A stretch of DNA of 64,000 bases from Edaphochlamys debaryana (Eukaryota > Chlorophyta > Chlorophyceae > Chlamydomonadales), in contig JAEHOE010000110.1 in NCBI GenBank assembly GCA_016858145.1, positions 186,001 to 250,000 on the forward strand. Reading direction: 5' to 3'. Positions 21,024 through 31,615 of this stretch are shown piece after piece. Both the position numbers and the translations under genes were made by a program. The notes below the pieces were generated by a model. The model saw nothing but the letters and a program-made list of their open reading frames with translations, searched no databases and was not told the DNA's origin. The stretch's first letter is position 1. Each line of letters opens with the position of its first letter.

Positions 21024-22140
21024 GACCCCAAGCCAGCACAGCCGGCCTCCCGACCGCCGTGAAAGCCTGCAAGGCCGTGCCAACACACACGCCTGCACCC
21101 CCCCTCCGCCCCCTCCTCCAAGCCCTCCAACCTCGCCTCCAGGCCCAAGACAGCAGTTGGGTCCCGACTACTCCTCCTGAGCCCTTGACATGCTCAACTG
21201 CCCAGCAGCATCCAACCGCAGAGCCTTCACGACCCTTGCTCCCACACGACTCCTAAGGGCTCCCGGTGGCAACCCGTTCGCCCTCTGCACCGTACCCGCC
21301 TCCAGGCAACCGCTAACGGCCACCCAGCTACCCTCAAACCGAACGTGCCAGTAAATGCGCATGACAGCAGGGCACAGACCGTTTGTCGCAGGGTCGGGGG
21401 CACACCGGCACTCCGGCAGGCGAACTCGGTCGGACGGCGGGGAAGAAGGGGTTGGCAGACGGAGGTAGGAGACATCAGCGAAGCGAAGCGCTTGGTTGTG
21501 GCGTAGGGCGTGTTCCGCAGACTACGCACGTTGGCAGGCGGAACAGCACAGCTGTGTCCGCCGTCGTCCCCCTCCCCCTCACCGGAGTGGTGCAGGAACA
21601 TGAGAGGCGACAGCAATCGCCAAGCGTGCACTTTGCCACACCGCACATGGGTGGCGGGTGAGGTTGCCCTGATGGCCCCCCGTATCCAACCGCGGCCCCT
21701 TGCAGGGACAGGGACCATCAGGTCCTCATGCGTCAACACGTACCGTATACCTGTGCCGAAACCGCTCATCGCCAACGCCAGCGTGCACGCTCTGTAGAGC
21801 TCAAACCCGTAGCTCTGTAATTAAGCGTCTCGCGCGAGACCTGGGGAACGGACCATCGGCACGCGCGCCTGTGACCATTTCTCCGCCAGAGAGCTCCCAG
21901 TTGATGAATTCTCACAGCTGATTCAAGGCCACTACATATGGCCTGATGCAGCGGCCTGGCCTGCTGAATTCACTGCCACGGTCCAGCGCCGAGAACGGGA
22001 GGCATCTGTGCTTGGTACACATTCCGCTTGACACAGGCCGCCGCCAGGTCTGGTCGCAAGCGTGATTCGGCACTTCACAGAGTGTGGTCCGAGCATGCCC
22101 GCAAGTTGGTGCCGGCCTCACACGCCATTCTCAGCGGCCA

Positions 22141-22146
22141 TATAAG
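22141..22146 (+). promoter_or_regulatory. Candidate TATA box of the CDKL-like kinase gene
   Basis: TATAAG in the context ggccatataaggagc lies 260 bp upstream of the ATG at 22401. This is position-based inference only. Confidence 0.35.
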
Positions 22147-22400
22147 GAGCGGCACACCTCACAGCATTGAGGCCACTGTCAGCCTGGAGATGGCGACCGC
22201 AGCCCCGACGCTCGGGCCACACGTGCCACCGGGGCGGACGCGCGGCCCGGCCATCCCGGAAGCGCCGGAACCGTGGCGAGGGCAAGCCCCTCACCGCACA
22301 GATGTGAGCAGCACACCTTTTGGCAGCAGTTTGTCTGGCACTGTCGCGGCAAGCCGTCGTGCGGCTTCTCGTGGGGTGGGGCGAGCGTGACCAGAATGCC

Positions 22401-25400
22401 ATGGCCATGATCCCGACATCACATCCGCCTCCCGCGCAGGACTACGAGCCCCTGCGGCAGGAGCCGCTGGCAGAGGGAACTTATGCAGGTGCGGCCTGAC
22501 GAGAGTCCCTACATGTTTGATTCTAGAAGGCCAGGCACTGGCAGCAGTCGAGGCGGCGCTGTGCTCGACCGGCAGGGGCCGGGCAAGAGCCTCTCTGGCA
22601 GGGGCTGGGCAGTTGCGGGGCTGGCGTCTGGGGCCGTGCGGCACAGGTGGTGCACAAGGGCTGTCTAGAAGCGGCGACCGCCGGCACGCAACCCCCGTAA
22701 CGGGAGCCGTCGCAAATGCGCCCCCGCCCCCGCCCCCGCCCCGCAGTGGTGTACGCCTGCCGGCACGTGGCCAGCGGTCGGCACGTGGCAGTTAAGGCCT
22801 TCAAGCAGGAGCACCTCAACCACCAGGTTCGGTTGGTTGGTTGGTTGGTTGGTCAGTTGGTTGGTGAGCTGCTGGTTGAGTGGTTGCGGAAGCTTGTGGC
22901 GGGCGTCAGGATCTGGGGGGGGCCCACTCACCCAGGCCCCTTCCCCTGCGCTGCCCTGGAAATGCTCTCTCCATCGTGCTCGCATGGGTCTACCCGTGCC
23001 AGGGGCCCAGCCGCCACACCCAAACCTGCACGCCACACACATCCACATCAGGGCACAAACCCTTCTCCCGCGCTCGCGCCCCGACCCATATCCACACGCA
23101 TTCACCCCCCCCCCGTCTCGCCACCCCCATGCAAACACACACGCCTCTGCCCCTCGTCCCACCCCCCGCCCCCGCCCCCCTGGCGCCCCCCCCGCCCCTG
23201 CAGGTGCGCCGCCTGGCGCTCCGCGAGCTGCGCGTGCTGCGCCTGCTGCCCCCCCACCCCGCCACGGTGGGCCTGCTGGACGTGCTGCGCGACCCGGCCT
23301 CGGGGCGGCTGCTGCTGGTGTTCGAGCTCATGGGCTGCAGCCTGGAGCAGGTGGGGGGGCGGGGGGAAACGGGGGGGTGAAGCGTGTGTGTTTGGGGGCG
23401 GGGGGCGGGGGCACGAGGGCTGCTGTTGGTGTTCGAGCTCATGGGCTGCAGCCTGGAGCAGGTGTGGGGAGAAAGAGGGGAAACGGTGGGGTGAAGCGTG
23501 TCTGTTTCGGGGCGGTTCTAGGTGTGACGGGGTGGGTTAGGACGCGCGTGCGGGCGTGCCAAGGAAGCAGGACGGGGCCTTTTGTAGCGGTGCGCAGCCC
23601 CAGGTTGCCGTCTGGGGGTGTGAGTCCTCCAGGCTGGGTGCGTCCCACAGTAGCGCCCAAGCTCTCTCTCCGTCCTGCGTGCGGGCGCAGTTCGAGCTCG
23701 AGTGTGCGAATGCGAGCGCGTTATGTTGCGATGTTATTATACCTCCAACACGAGCGCTCAAGCCCTCCGCCCTGCCCTGGGCCCCTCAGATGCTAGACAG
23801 TCGGGCAGCGCAGGCGCGGCGTGGGCGGCTGTCCCCCGGCCTGTCCCCCTCGCTGCTGCGGTGCGTTGCGTGGCAGCTGCTGGGGGCGCTGGAGCACTGC
23901 CATGCCCACGGGGTGAGCGGGTGGGGGGGCGGGGGCTGGTGAGGGGGGCCCTGGAAACAAGCGTGGGGCGGGCATGGAAGGGTCGAGAAGCGAGCACTGG
24001 TTGCGCAGTCATGCCCACCACGGACCTCCTCCCCGCACTACCGGTATCCCCCGATTGCCGTTGCGAGTGTCCCCACCACGAACCCCTCCCCACCTTCTTC
24101 ACCCCCCCACCCCCCCAGGTGGTCCACCGCGACGTCAAGCCGGCCAACGTGCTGGTGGACAATGTGGCGGGGTCGGCAGCGGGGGAGACGGCGGCGGTGG
24201 TCAAGCTGTGCGGTGGGTGCCTCTGGGGTGGGGGCACGGGGCCGAACGGGGCCTGCGGTGGCGCCTGATGTGGTCCCCCTGGGCCTCTCTTCGTGCTGCC
24301 CACCTCTTTTTCTCGAGGTTTAAAATGTTACCCTCCTTTTGCCCCTGCCTCCCTTGTCCCCCGCCTTTTCAGACTTCGGTCTGGCGCGATGGCTGCCCGG
24401 AGCCTCTCCGCCGCACAGCGGCTCGTGGAAGCACCGGCACGGCGGGGTGAGCGGTCGCTAACCCGTGTTGTTACAGGTTGCGAGTCGCTCGGAGCTGCGC
24501 GTGCTGTCGTGCTAGTCTCACATGCGCCAAGCAGTTCTCTAGAAACAGGCGATTGTGAAGCCATCCGCCCGCTCGCACGGGCGTAAGATTTGGTTAACCG
24601 CGAAGTGCCGCCCCTTGATCCTGGATTCCTCCGGCTCCCCTCCGCGCCACTTGTGCAGGCTGACGTGGACCCTATCGTACCCCACCGATCGTACGGCAGC
24701 CGTACAAGTGCCGACGCCGCCATGACTGACTATGTGGTCACGCGCTGGTACCGTGCGCCCGAGGTACTTACGGCCTGTTTGGGTTGCACGACCCTTGACA
24801 TGAAATTGGTCGAGGATTGTGTACGACTGGGGGCCCCTGATGGCCTCACCCCCAGCGCCTAAACCCCTTGTCACGCGCCCAATCAAGCTTTGCGCTCTAA
24901 ACGCCCGGTCCCGGTCCACCGCCCCCCACGTTTCACCCCCTTAACCCGCTCCCTCTCGCCCTTCGCCTACAACTTGTCAACAAATCACCCGCCCCTCCCT
25001 CCCCCCTCTTCCCCCCTTGTTCCACCCCTTCAGCTGCTGCAGCGTGCCCGGCGCTACGGCCCCGCCATAGACGTGTGGGCGCTTGGCTGCCTGCTGGCGG
25101 AGCTGTCCATGGGGCGGCCGCTCTTCCCCGGAGCCAACGCCGCCGACCAACTGGGACTCATCACGGCATGCCTGGGGCAGCCGCCGATGATGGGGGCGGC
25201 GGCGGTGGGGGCGGGGGCGGCGGGGCCGGCGGCGGCGGCGGGGGGCGCGGCGGCGGTGATGGGGGGCGTGGCGGCGCGGGTGGCGGTGGGGTGGGGCGCC
25301 CTCGCCGCGCCCCGCCGCAGCCGCAGCCTGGCGCAGCGCCTGGGGGTGAGTGGTCCGGGCACGGGCACGGCGAGGGGATGCGTCCCGGCGTTGTTGTAGC

Positions 25401-28400
25401 CATCCTGCTTCATGTTGATCGGTAGTTTTGGTGTGATGAGCGGCACCAAGAGGAGTCTTCCGCCCTCCCTTCCGCCCTGCCTCCACAACAGTCTGCCGCA
25501 GAGCCGGCCCTGCTCCAGCTCATCAACCTGTGCCTGGCCCTGGACCCCGCGGCACGGCCAACCGCCACGCAGCTCCAGCAGCTGCCGTACTTTGACGCCG
25601 TACGACACACGTCGTACGGCAGCTCTTCCAGGCCGCTCGTCCAGCCCCTCGAGCTCTCCAGACCCGTACCGCCGCTCTTGAATGCGGCCGGGAACGCGGC
25701 AATGCCCAGCGCTCAGGTGCAGCCATGCCACCAGAGTCACGCAGCAGAAAGACACCAAGATACCGGCCTGCATGGCATCCAAGAGCCGGTCGCATCCGCA
25801 TCCGCATCCGCATCCAAAGATACTGGCCTGCAGCCTGGCCTCAGGCACACAGCAGCAGCCGCAAGAGACGAGGAGGCTGGGCTGCATGGCATCCGAGAGC
25901 CGGTCGCGCCAGCGACGTTCAACAGTGCAGTCAGTAGCGGCGGAGGTGGCGAGGCACGCGCACCTGCGGACAGCGGCCCTGCTGGCGGCACCGCTGGCGG
26001 GTGTGCAGGCGAGGCCGAGGCCGAGGCCGAGGGCGAGGGCGAGGGCGAGGGCGAGGGCGGGGTGTGGTCCTCACTGGGGCTCGAGGGCGCCGGCGGCCTG
26101 GCGTGGGAGGCCCCCGCTGCGGCTGCGACCTCCCCCGCTGTGTCCGTGCGGCGGCTGACGGCTCCGCTGCGGCCCCTCGCCAGCGGGCGGAGCAAGGTGA
26201 GCAGGGAGCAGGGGGCGTAAGGGGGATTTGTTGTTGCAACAGTCAGACATGTCTCTGTCTCAGTGTGGGAGCCGCCCGCAATGGCTCAGGACTGGGCACC
26301 AGTGCTGGGCATTTGTTGGCCTCTGTGTTGCGCCAAAGAGCTTAGTTAGTTGGTTATTGTGATAGCTGAGCGCGTTGATGCTCAGTTGACTGCGCTAGCT
26401 TCCACGGCACGGACGTCTTGCCTGACCTTGCTGTTGGGTGCACGCGCATCGCAGCCTCTGCCAGCCTGCCGAAGTGCCTGCCTTGTCCCATGCCTAAACT
26501 CAGTGCCTGCTGACTCATCCAACCCTCAGGCGGGAATCCACGCCTTCCTAGACGGCGACGAGCAGCCCCCCTCGCCCTCGGCGTCCGGCCCGCACCCCAC
26601 CTCTGCCCCCGGGCAGACGTCTCCGCCAGCCCGACTGTCCGACGGCGGCGGCAGCGGCAGCGGCGGCGGCAGTGGCAGAGGCAGCGGCGGCGGCAGCAGC
26701 GGCGCGCTGCAGGCCAGCGGAGACGATCTGCTGCTGGACTCGTGCCGCGTGCTGAGCGTGGGAGCGTTCCGCACGAAAGACACGAGCCGACTGCGCGCCC
26801 CGGGCCGCGGTGCGATGCGGGAGGCCCAGGCCAGCGCCGTTCAGCGTATCCTGGCCACAACCGCCACAACCACCACAACCACCACAACCGCCACGGGATC
26901 CTGCGTGGCTGCCAGCGGGGACGCCGGCTGCCCCAGCCCGACCCGCCGGGAGGGCAGCTTCAGGGGCAGCGGCAACGGCGGCACGGCTTGGCAGTGCTCT
27001 GGCAGCACTGACCGGGCAGGCGGTGGCGGCGGCAATGGGGCGACTCGAGCAGAGCTTGGTGGGGCTGTGCCTTGGGGAGGTGAAGGGCGCCGCGGCCGCG
27101 CCCGCCCCGACCCGCGCACGCCGCCCGCGCTGGCGGCTTGGCCCAGCCAGGTCCACTGGGCGGGCTATGCTGGCCCCGGCGGGCCCGCGCTGCACCGCTT
27201 CGACAACGCCCGTACCTCTGGCGCCAACCTCGTGGCTTCCGCCGACTCTTCAACTTCCCACACACACCGCCCATCCGCATCCTCTGGCGCTTCCAGTCCA
27301 GGGCACAGAACCTACAACTGCGCCCGGCAGATTAGTAAGATCCCCACCAAACCGCTGGCGTCGTCTCCGCCTCTGTCGGCGGACCAGGCACGTATCCAGT
27401 TGGCGCCTGTTAGCCTGGAAGAAGGGGTGGGCAGCGGCGTGCAGGCGCTACCGACAGCCATAGTGCAGCGGCGGGGCCTGCTGGATCCGATGGCCGCGGA
27501 GGGCCCCGCCTCTTGGGCCGGGCTCCAGACTGCGGGCCCAGTGGGGCCCACCGAGGTCCACGCGGGCCCGCCCGGGCCTGCATTGGGCCCGCAGGCTGCG
27601 GATGCTGCGGCCGAGTCACGGCGCTCACAGCTGCTGCCCGCTCCACCGCTGCCGCAGCCATCGCAGGACGAGACCGTAGAAGGAAGGCCTCACACGGTCC
27701 CGCTGCACGGGGGGGCACCACCGCCGCTGCCGACGGCTGCTGCTGCCGCCGCGGAAGGGCCAGACACGCACGGCCAACCGCCGGGCTCTTCGGCTCCCTC
27801 CAAGGGCGCCTGGCTGTGGCTGCCGTACTTTAATCGCTCGTCCCAACCGCCGGGCCCGCCCCGCGACGACGACTACCCAGCCCACGTCGGCATGCCAACC
27901 GCCGGTACCGGTGCCGGTGCCGCCGGCTACCCGCCTTCAGGATCCGTGCAGCTGACCCTAGGATCCAGCCTGGGATCCAGCGCCGCCGGCAGCGCCGCCG
28001 GATTCATGACAACCGCCACAACCGCCACAACCGACTCTCGCGGCCGCAGCTCGACCTCGCTCCACACGGGCGGCAGCGGCGGCGGCAGGCCCTTGCGTAG
28101 GGGCAGCAGCAGCCGGGCCAGCGCCAGCCTGGTCTTCTCCACCCTGGCCTCACTCAGCCGCGGGCTCCGGAGCGGCCCCAGCGTCGGCCGCGATGGCACG
28201 CCCTACGCGCTGCAGCCGCCGGGAAGCGTTACGGCGCCCCCACGGGCGCCGTCAGAGCCGACGCACGTGCACGGTCGGCATGGTGGGGTGCATGGGGGCA
28301 GCCAGGCTGGTGCCGTGGGTGGCGAGGCTCCAGGGGCAGTTGGCGTGAGCTTGGGTCGGAGCACCCGCAGCGGTGGTGGAGGTGGAGAGCGGGCGGCAAG

Positions 28401-28590
28401 TGGGTCGATGGGGTGCTTTGGGCGGCCCGCTCGGGCCCGCGGCGCGGGCAAGGCAAACAGCAGCGGCGGACAGGAGTCCCCCAAAGCGGAGGCTGCCAAG
28501 GCGGCCGGCTCGGGCCTTTCGCGGCTGCTGGCGTCAGCCCTGGGTGGCGGTGGCCGGGGCAAGCGGGGGACAGGCCCCGACGGCAAGTAG
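22401..28590 (+). CDS. CDKL-like (CMGC) serine/threonine kinase with very long C-terminal tail, 10 exons, 1262 residues
   Basis: Exons: 22401-22488, 22747-22826, 23204-23350, 23790-23912, 24119-24212, 24373-24446, 24659-24763, 25034-25345, 25492-26196, 26530-28590 (3789 nt, phases close). Seen: ATP lysine in VAVK (Lys46), HRDVKPAN (catalytic Asp151), DFGLA (Asp178), activation-loop TDY at 225-227 followed by VVTRWYRAPE, then YGPAIDVWALGCLLAEL and DQL..ITACLGQPP. The TDY motif and the DQL...CLG block fit cyclin-dependent-kinase-like kinases, which in Chlamydomonas include regulators of flagellar length; a divergent MAPK is the alternative. The Gly loop is odd (LAEGTYAVVY keeps only one glycine). 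An Ala/Gly insert with a long Gly/Ala run follows the CLG block in exon 8. Residues from about 376 to the end are a disordered tail with internal repeats of TGLHGI.EPVA. The ATG at 22401 runs in frame into the Gly loop. Confidence 0.85.
22829..22868 (+). repeat. (TTGG)n tract in kinase intron 2
   Basis: Eight or so GGTT/TTGG units directly follow the exon 2 donor. Confidence 0.8.
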
Positions 28591-29964
28591 AAGCACCCGC
28601 AGCGCCTTTTTCGCCCGGAGTATGCATACGAAGCGGAGCATGGCTGCAAGTGAGGGCTCCCTAGCCGCATGCTTTTTGGCTGGCAATGAATTTTGCGTGA
28701 GCTTGATCCCATTACGCGTAGTCAAATCAGCAGGGAAGGGAGGTGACGAGGGTTAGGCGGGTGGCCGGGATAGGTCTGACCGGTCTTGCCTTCCCGGGTT
28801 AAGGCTTTCAGAGGACTGCACAACACAGGCTGGGTTGTGAGCTGGACACGTGATTCAAAGGGATACGACTCCTATCGTCTTGGCGGGGGGTGGGGGGCGG
28901 CCGAAGGGCCTGCTCGTGGATGAGGGGCATTCGGACACGTTTGACATATGCTGTGGTCATCCCATCTCCGCATGCTTCTGTTTATGTCACATGGGGTCGC
29001 CGTTTCTCGACAATTCTCTCGACTTCACTGGGACGGCACGGCGCATGCTTCATACGTCCGCTTTGGTACACTGTTTGTATGTCAATACTGTCGTGCTGCT
29101 TCGATGTGTTTTTGTGGGGACCGCTCCCTTGTTCGTGTCGTTGGCACAGATCCGGACGGGTTGTCTGTCGGGCGGATTGCTACGAGGTTCTGCCCAAATG
29201 TGTCTGGTTCTCTCTTGTCCCGAGGTACGTGACTGGTTGGTGGAGTGAGCGCCGCCGGTTGCGAGGGTTCACTCGAAAGACTGATATTAGCTTCACGGAG
29301 TGGGCTGGGATTGGCTGTTCCGATGCGCTGCTTTGGGGGCTGCTTGCACGGATGCGGAGTGGCTGCTGGCTGGTTGCATGGGGCATGGAGCATCTCTGGT
29401 CCTCCAGGGGCCGCGTGACTGAATGGTCGACCGAGCACCGCAGATTGCACTGGTGTCTGTTCACTTAAATACTGAAGGCAAGGGATTGGCTTTGGCCTCA
29501 CCGTGTGAGTGAAGGCTGAGTGGGTTGAGATTGGCTCATTGATGGGTTGTCGCAATGCATCGCCGCAGGAGGCTGCTTGCTGTTGGCTCTACATCAATGC
29601 AGGAAGAGCAGGCGTGCAGCTTGATCGTCGTGCGATTGCTGCGGCTCGAGGGGTTAATTTCCGGTCTTTCAAGCGAGATGAGCGGGATTCAGCTTGTGGG
29701 GTCAAGGTGGCACGGGGCCTTGCTGCTTCTGCCTGTCTTTCCATCTCCCGATTCAACATGGTGGGTCCTTACTTCCACGGATGAGCATTGCACCTGTACA
29801 TACGTAGCACACACACGGATCAGGTGTTGCTGCCCAGCACTTCATGCGCACGCCCACGTTCTTTCACGTTCTCTCATCATGTTGCCGTTTCACGATTGCC
29901 ATGTTACCATATGCGTGAGCTGTCATGCTGGAGCATGACTCGTGGACTATTGTGGGATGGAAGC

Positions 29965-29969
29965 TGTAA
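29965..29969 (+). terminator. Candidate poly(A) signal (TGTAA) of the kinase gene
   Basis: First TGTAA I find downstream of the stop at 28590; implies a 3'UTR of about 1.4 kb. Confidence 0.4.
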
Positions 29970-30273
29970 GAAGGCTGGAGGTTGGAGGGGCTGGGACTCT
30001 TGATTAGGCCTGCTTGTTTGAGACCGCCGGCACCGTAGTTAGCTTGGATAGATCTTGCTGGAATTGGAGGCCACTGTCGCTGGCCTGGTTGGTTTTACTG
30101 GAGTCATTCCTTGGGAAGGGGCGAGGGGGTCCACATGGGATGATCTTCTGGTGTGAGGCTTCACTCTGTACGGCAATTAACGCCGAGCAAACTGTTTACG
30201 CGCTTGTGTGATCCCGCCGCATCCATACACATCGCCGCTTGCGCACTGTACGACATGTTTCCTGTCAGCGCTT

Positions 30274-30337
30274 GACCCTGGTCTGACGGAGGGTTCTTGA
30301 TTGCGTGGGACACATCAAGAACCCTCAGGCCAGGGCT
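30274..30337. other. Strong imperfect hairpin, 22-23 paired bases
   Basis: The left arm ends GGGTTCTTGAT and the right arm begins ATCAAGAACCC, with a 12-base loop. After a four-base bulge in the left arm the stem continues CCCTGG(T/C)CTGA against TCAGGCCAGGG. This could be a small RNA precursor, a folded transposon remnant or chance. Confidence 0.6.
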
Positions 30338-31615
30338 AAGTGCCTCAGCATAATGGCGGGATTGTTGCCGTCGACACTGACGTAGAGCCCTGCTGAGGCG
30401 CTGACTTGGGGGAAAGGGGGCACGCGCGCCCATGTGCTTGATCGGGGGCTGAGGTGCCGCAAGGTGATACCGTAGGTGAACCTTTCATGCTGGCATGCAG
30501 CGGCGGTGTGGATAAGGCCTTGGAAACTGGAAAGACTCTATGCAGTACGATGCAGTACACAGGGGATCGGTACCGGGACGGCATGGCGGAGTACCTGTTG
30601 TGAAGCGTTCTGGATTCCAGGGAGCTACCGTACCTACCGTACGGCTTTCCCTTGTGAAGGCAGCAGGCAGGGAAACTGGGAGGCAGATGTCTTGCGTGGT
30701 TTCTGCCGAGCTGGAGTCTGAACAACGCGTCGGGTTGGGCCATGCAGGGTAGGCGGTGACGCACGGGGCGGCCTGTAACGGACGCCTCATAGACCCACCT
30801 TAGCGTAGTTCTTGCAGGGAACGGGGCACTCCCCAAGGACGCTATGGTTGGGAATGGGGGCGGGAAGTGCTGTAGGCTGGAACGGGGGCGGGAAGTGCTG
30901 TAGGCTGCCTCCTACAGGGCCCAACCTCTCGGCTGCCTCCCATGTCTTCTATCCCCACAAACCGGTTCCATAACCTTCTTATCAAGCTGACCTGAAGCAC
31001 CTTCCAGAAGTGGACAACGCGTCAATGCCTGACGGGTCGAGAGAGAACTGTAGGCGAGGAGCCGGGGTTATTATAGACAACGGGGCGTAGTGCCGGGGAG
31101 GGAGGGCAGAGCGTGCACAGTCTGCGGCCGGCCCCGACCCCCGGGACGGCCCATCCCGCTCTCCTCCTTTCCGTCTCCTGTTTCTAACCCTCCATCACTA
31201 CCATGCTAGGTATAAGACTTGGGAATACGGACCGGAAGGAGAACGAAGCTGCAAGTCAAGGGTCAAGCCACACCTCCATGCGCATATGGGAAGGCCCCAA
31301 GCTGATATCGGTACCCTGCATATCATACTAGCAGGCCACATATTACATAGGACCAGATAAGCGACAGACGTTGGCCGCGCGACACATTCGCAGGTCACGT
31401 CGAACTACTAGGGTGCTCGAGACCAGTGCCTCTGCTGTCCTTGAAACTCCACGTATAGCTACAGGCTGCGTAGCGACCTCGAAGGACAGCTGAAATTTGG
31501 CGAGCATGTTGCAACCCCAAACGCTCTCCTTGAAGGACGGATAGCGTTCCGCTTCCGAGCCATTCCTCGAGTCGGGCCGCGAGGACATCTGTCCTAGGAG
31601 CCCGCGTGTGCTTCC

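Larger units (their letters stand above)
19906..22390. other. Intergenic region between the TIR-LRR and kinase genes; no supportable gene
   Basis: G-rich simple sequence (about 19915-20070) is followed by mixed sequence with no family I recognise. A minus-strand open frame at 21227-21775 has no splice support and no recognisable motif. A TGTAA at 21816-21820 would be the nearest candidate poly(A) signal for the TIR-LRR gene, giving an unusually long 3'UTR of about 2 kb. A hairpin lies at 20998-21023. Confidence 0.5.
28591..31615. other. Kinase 3'UTR and intergenic region
   Basis: GC content drops and T-rich stretches appear at about 28850-30000, which fits a long 3'UTR ending near the TGTAA at 29965. 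Open frames here (for example 28890-29468) have no recognisable motifs. Other contents: a hairpin at 30274-30337, a 9-bp inverted repeat GCCTCAGCA/TGCTGAGGC flanking about 30344-30396, and a tandem pair of about 27 bp (gggggcgggaagtgctgtag) at about 30856-30907. Confidence 0.5.

Noticed and set aside
21227..21775. 182-codon minus-strand open frame as a gene
   Set aside because: No recognisable motif, no splice context and ordinary length for GC-rich noncoding sequence.
28890..29468. 192-codon plus-strand open frame downstream of the kinase
   Set aside because: Cys/Trp/Arg-rich composition without motifs, in a lower-GC stretch that looks like 3'UTR.
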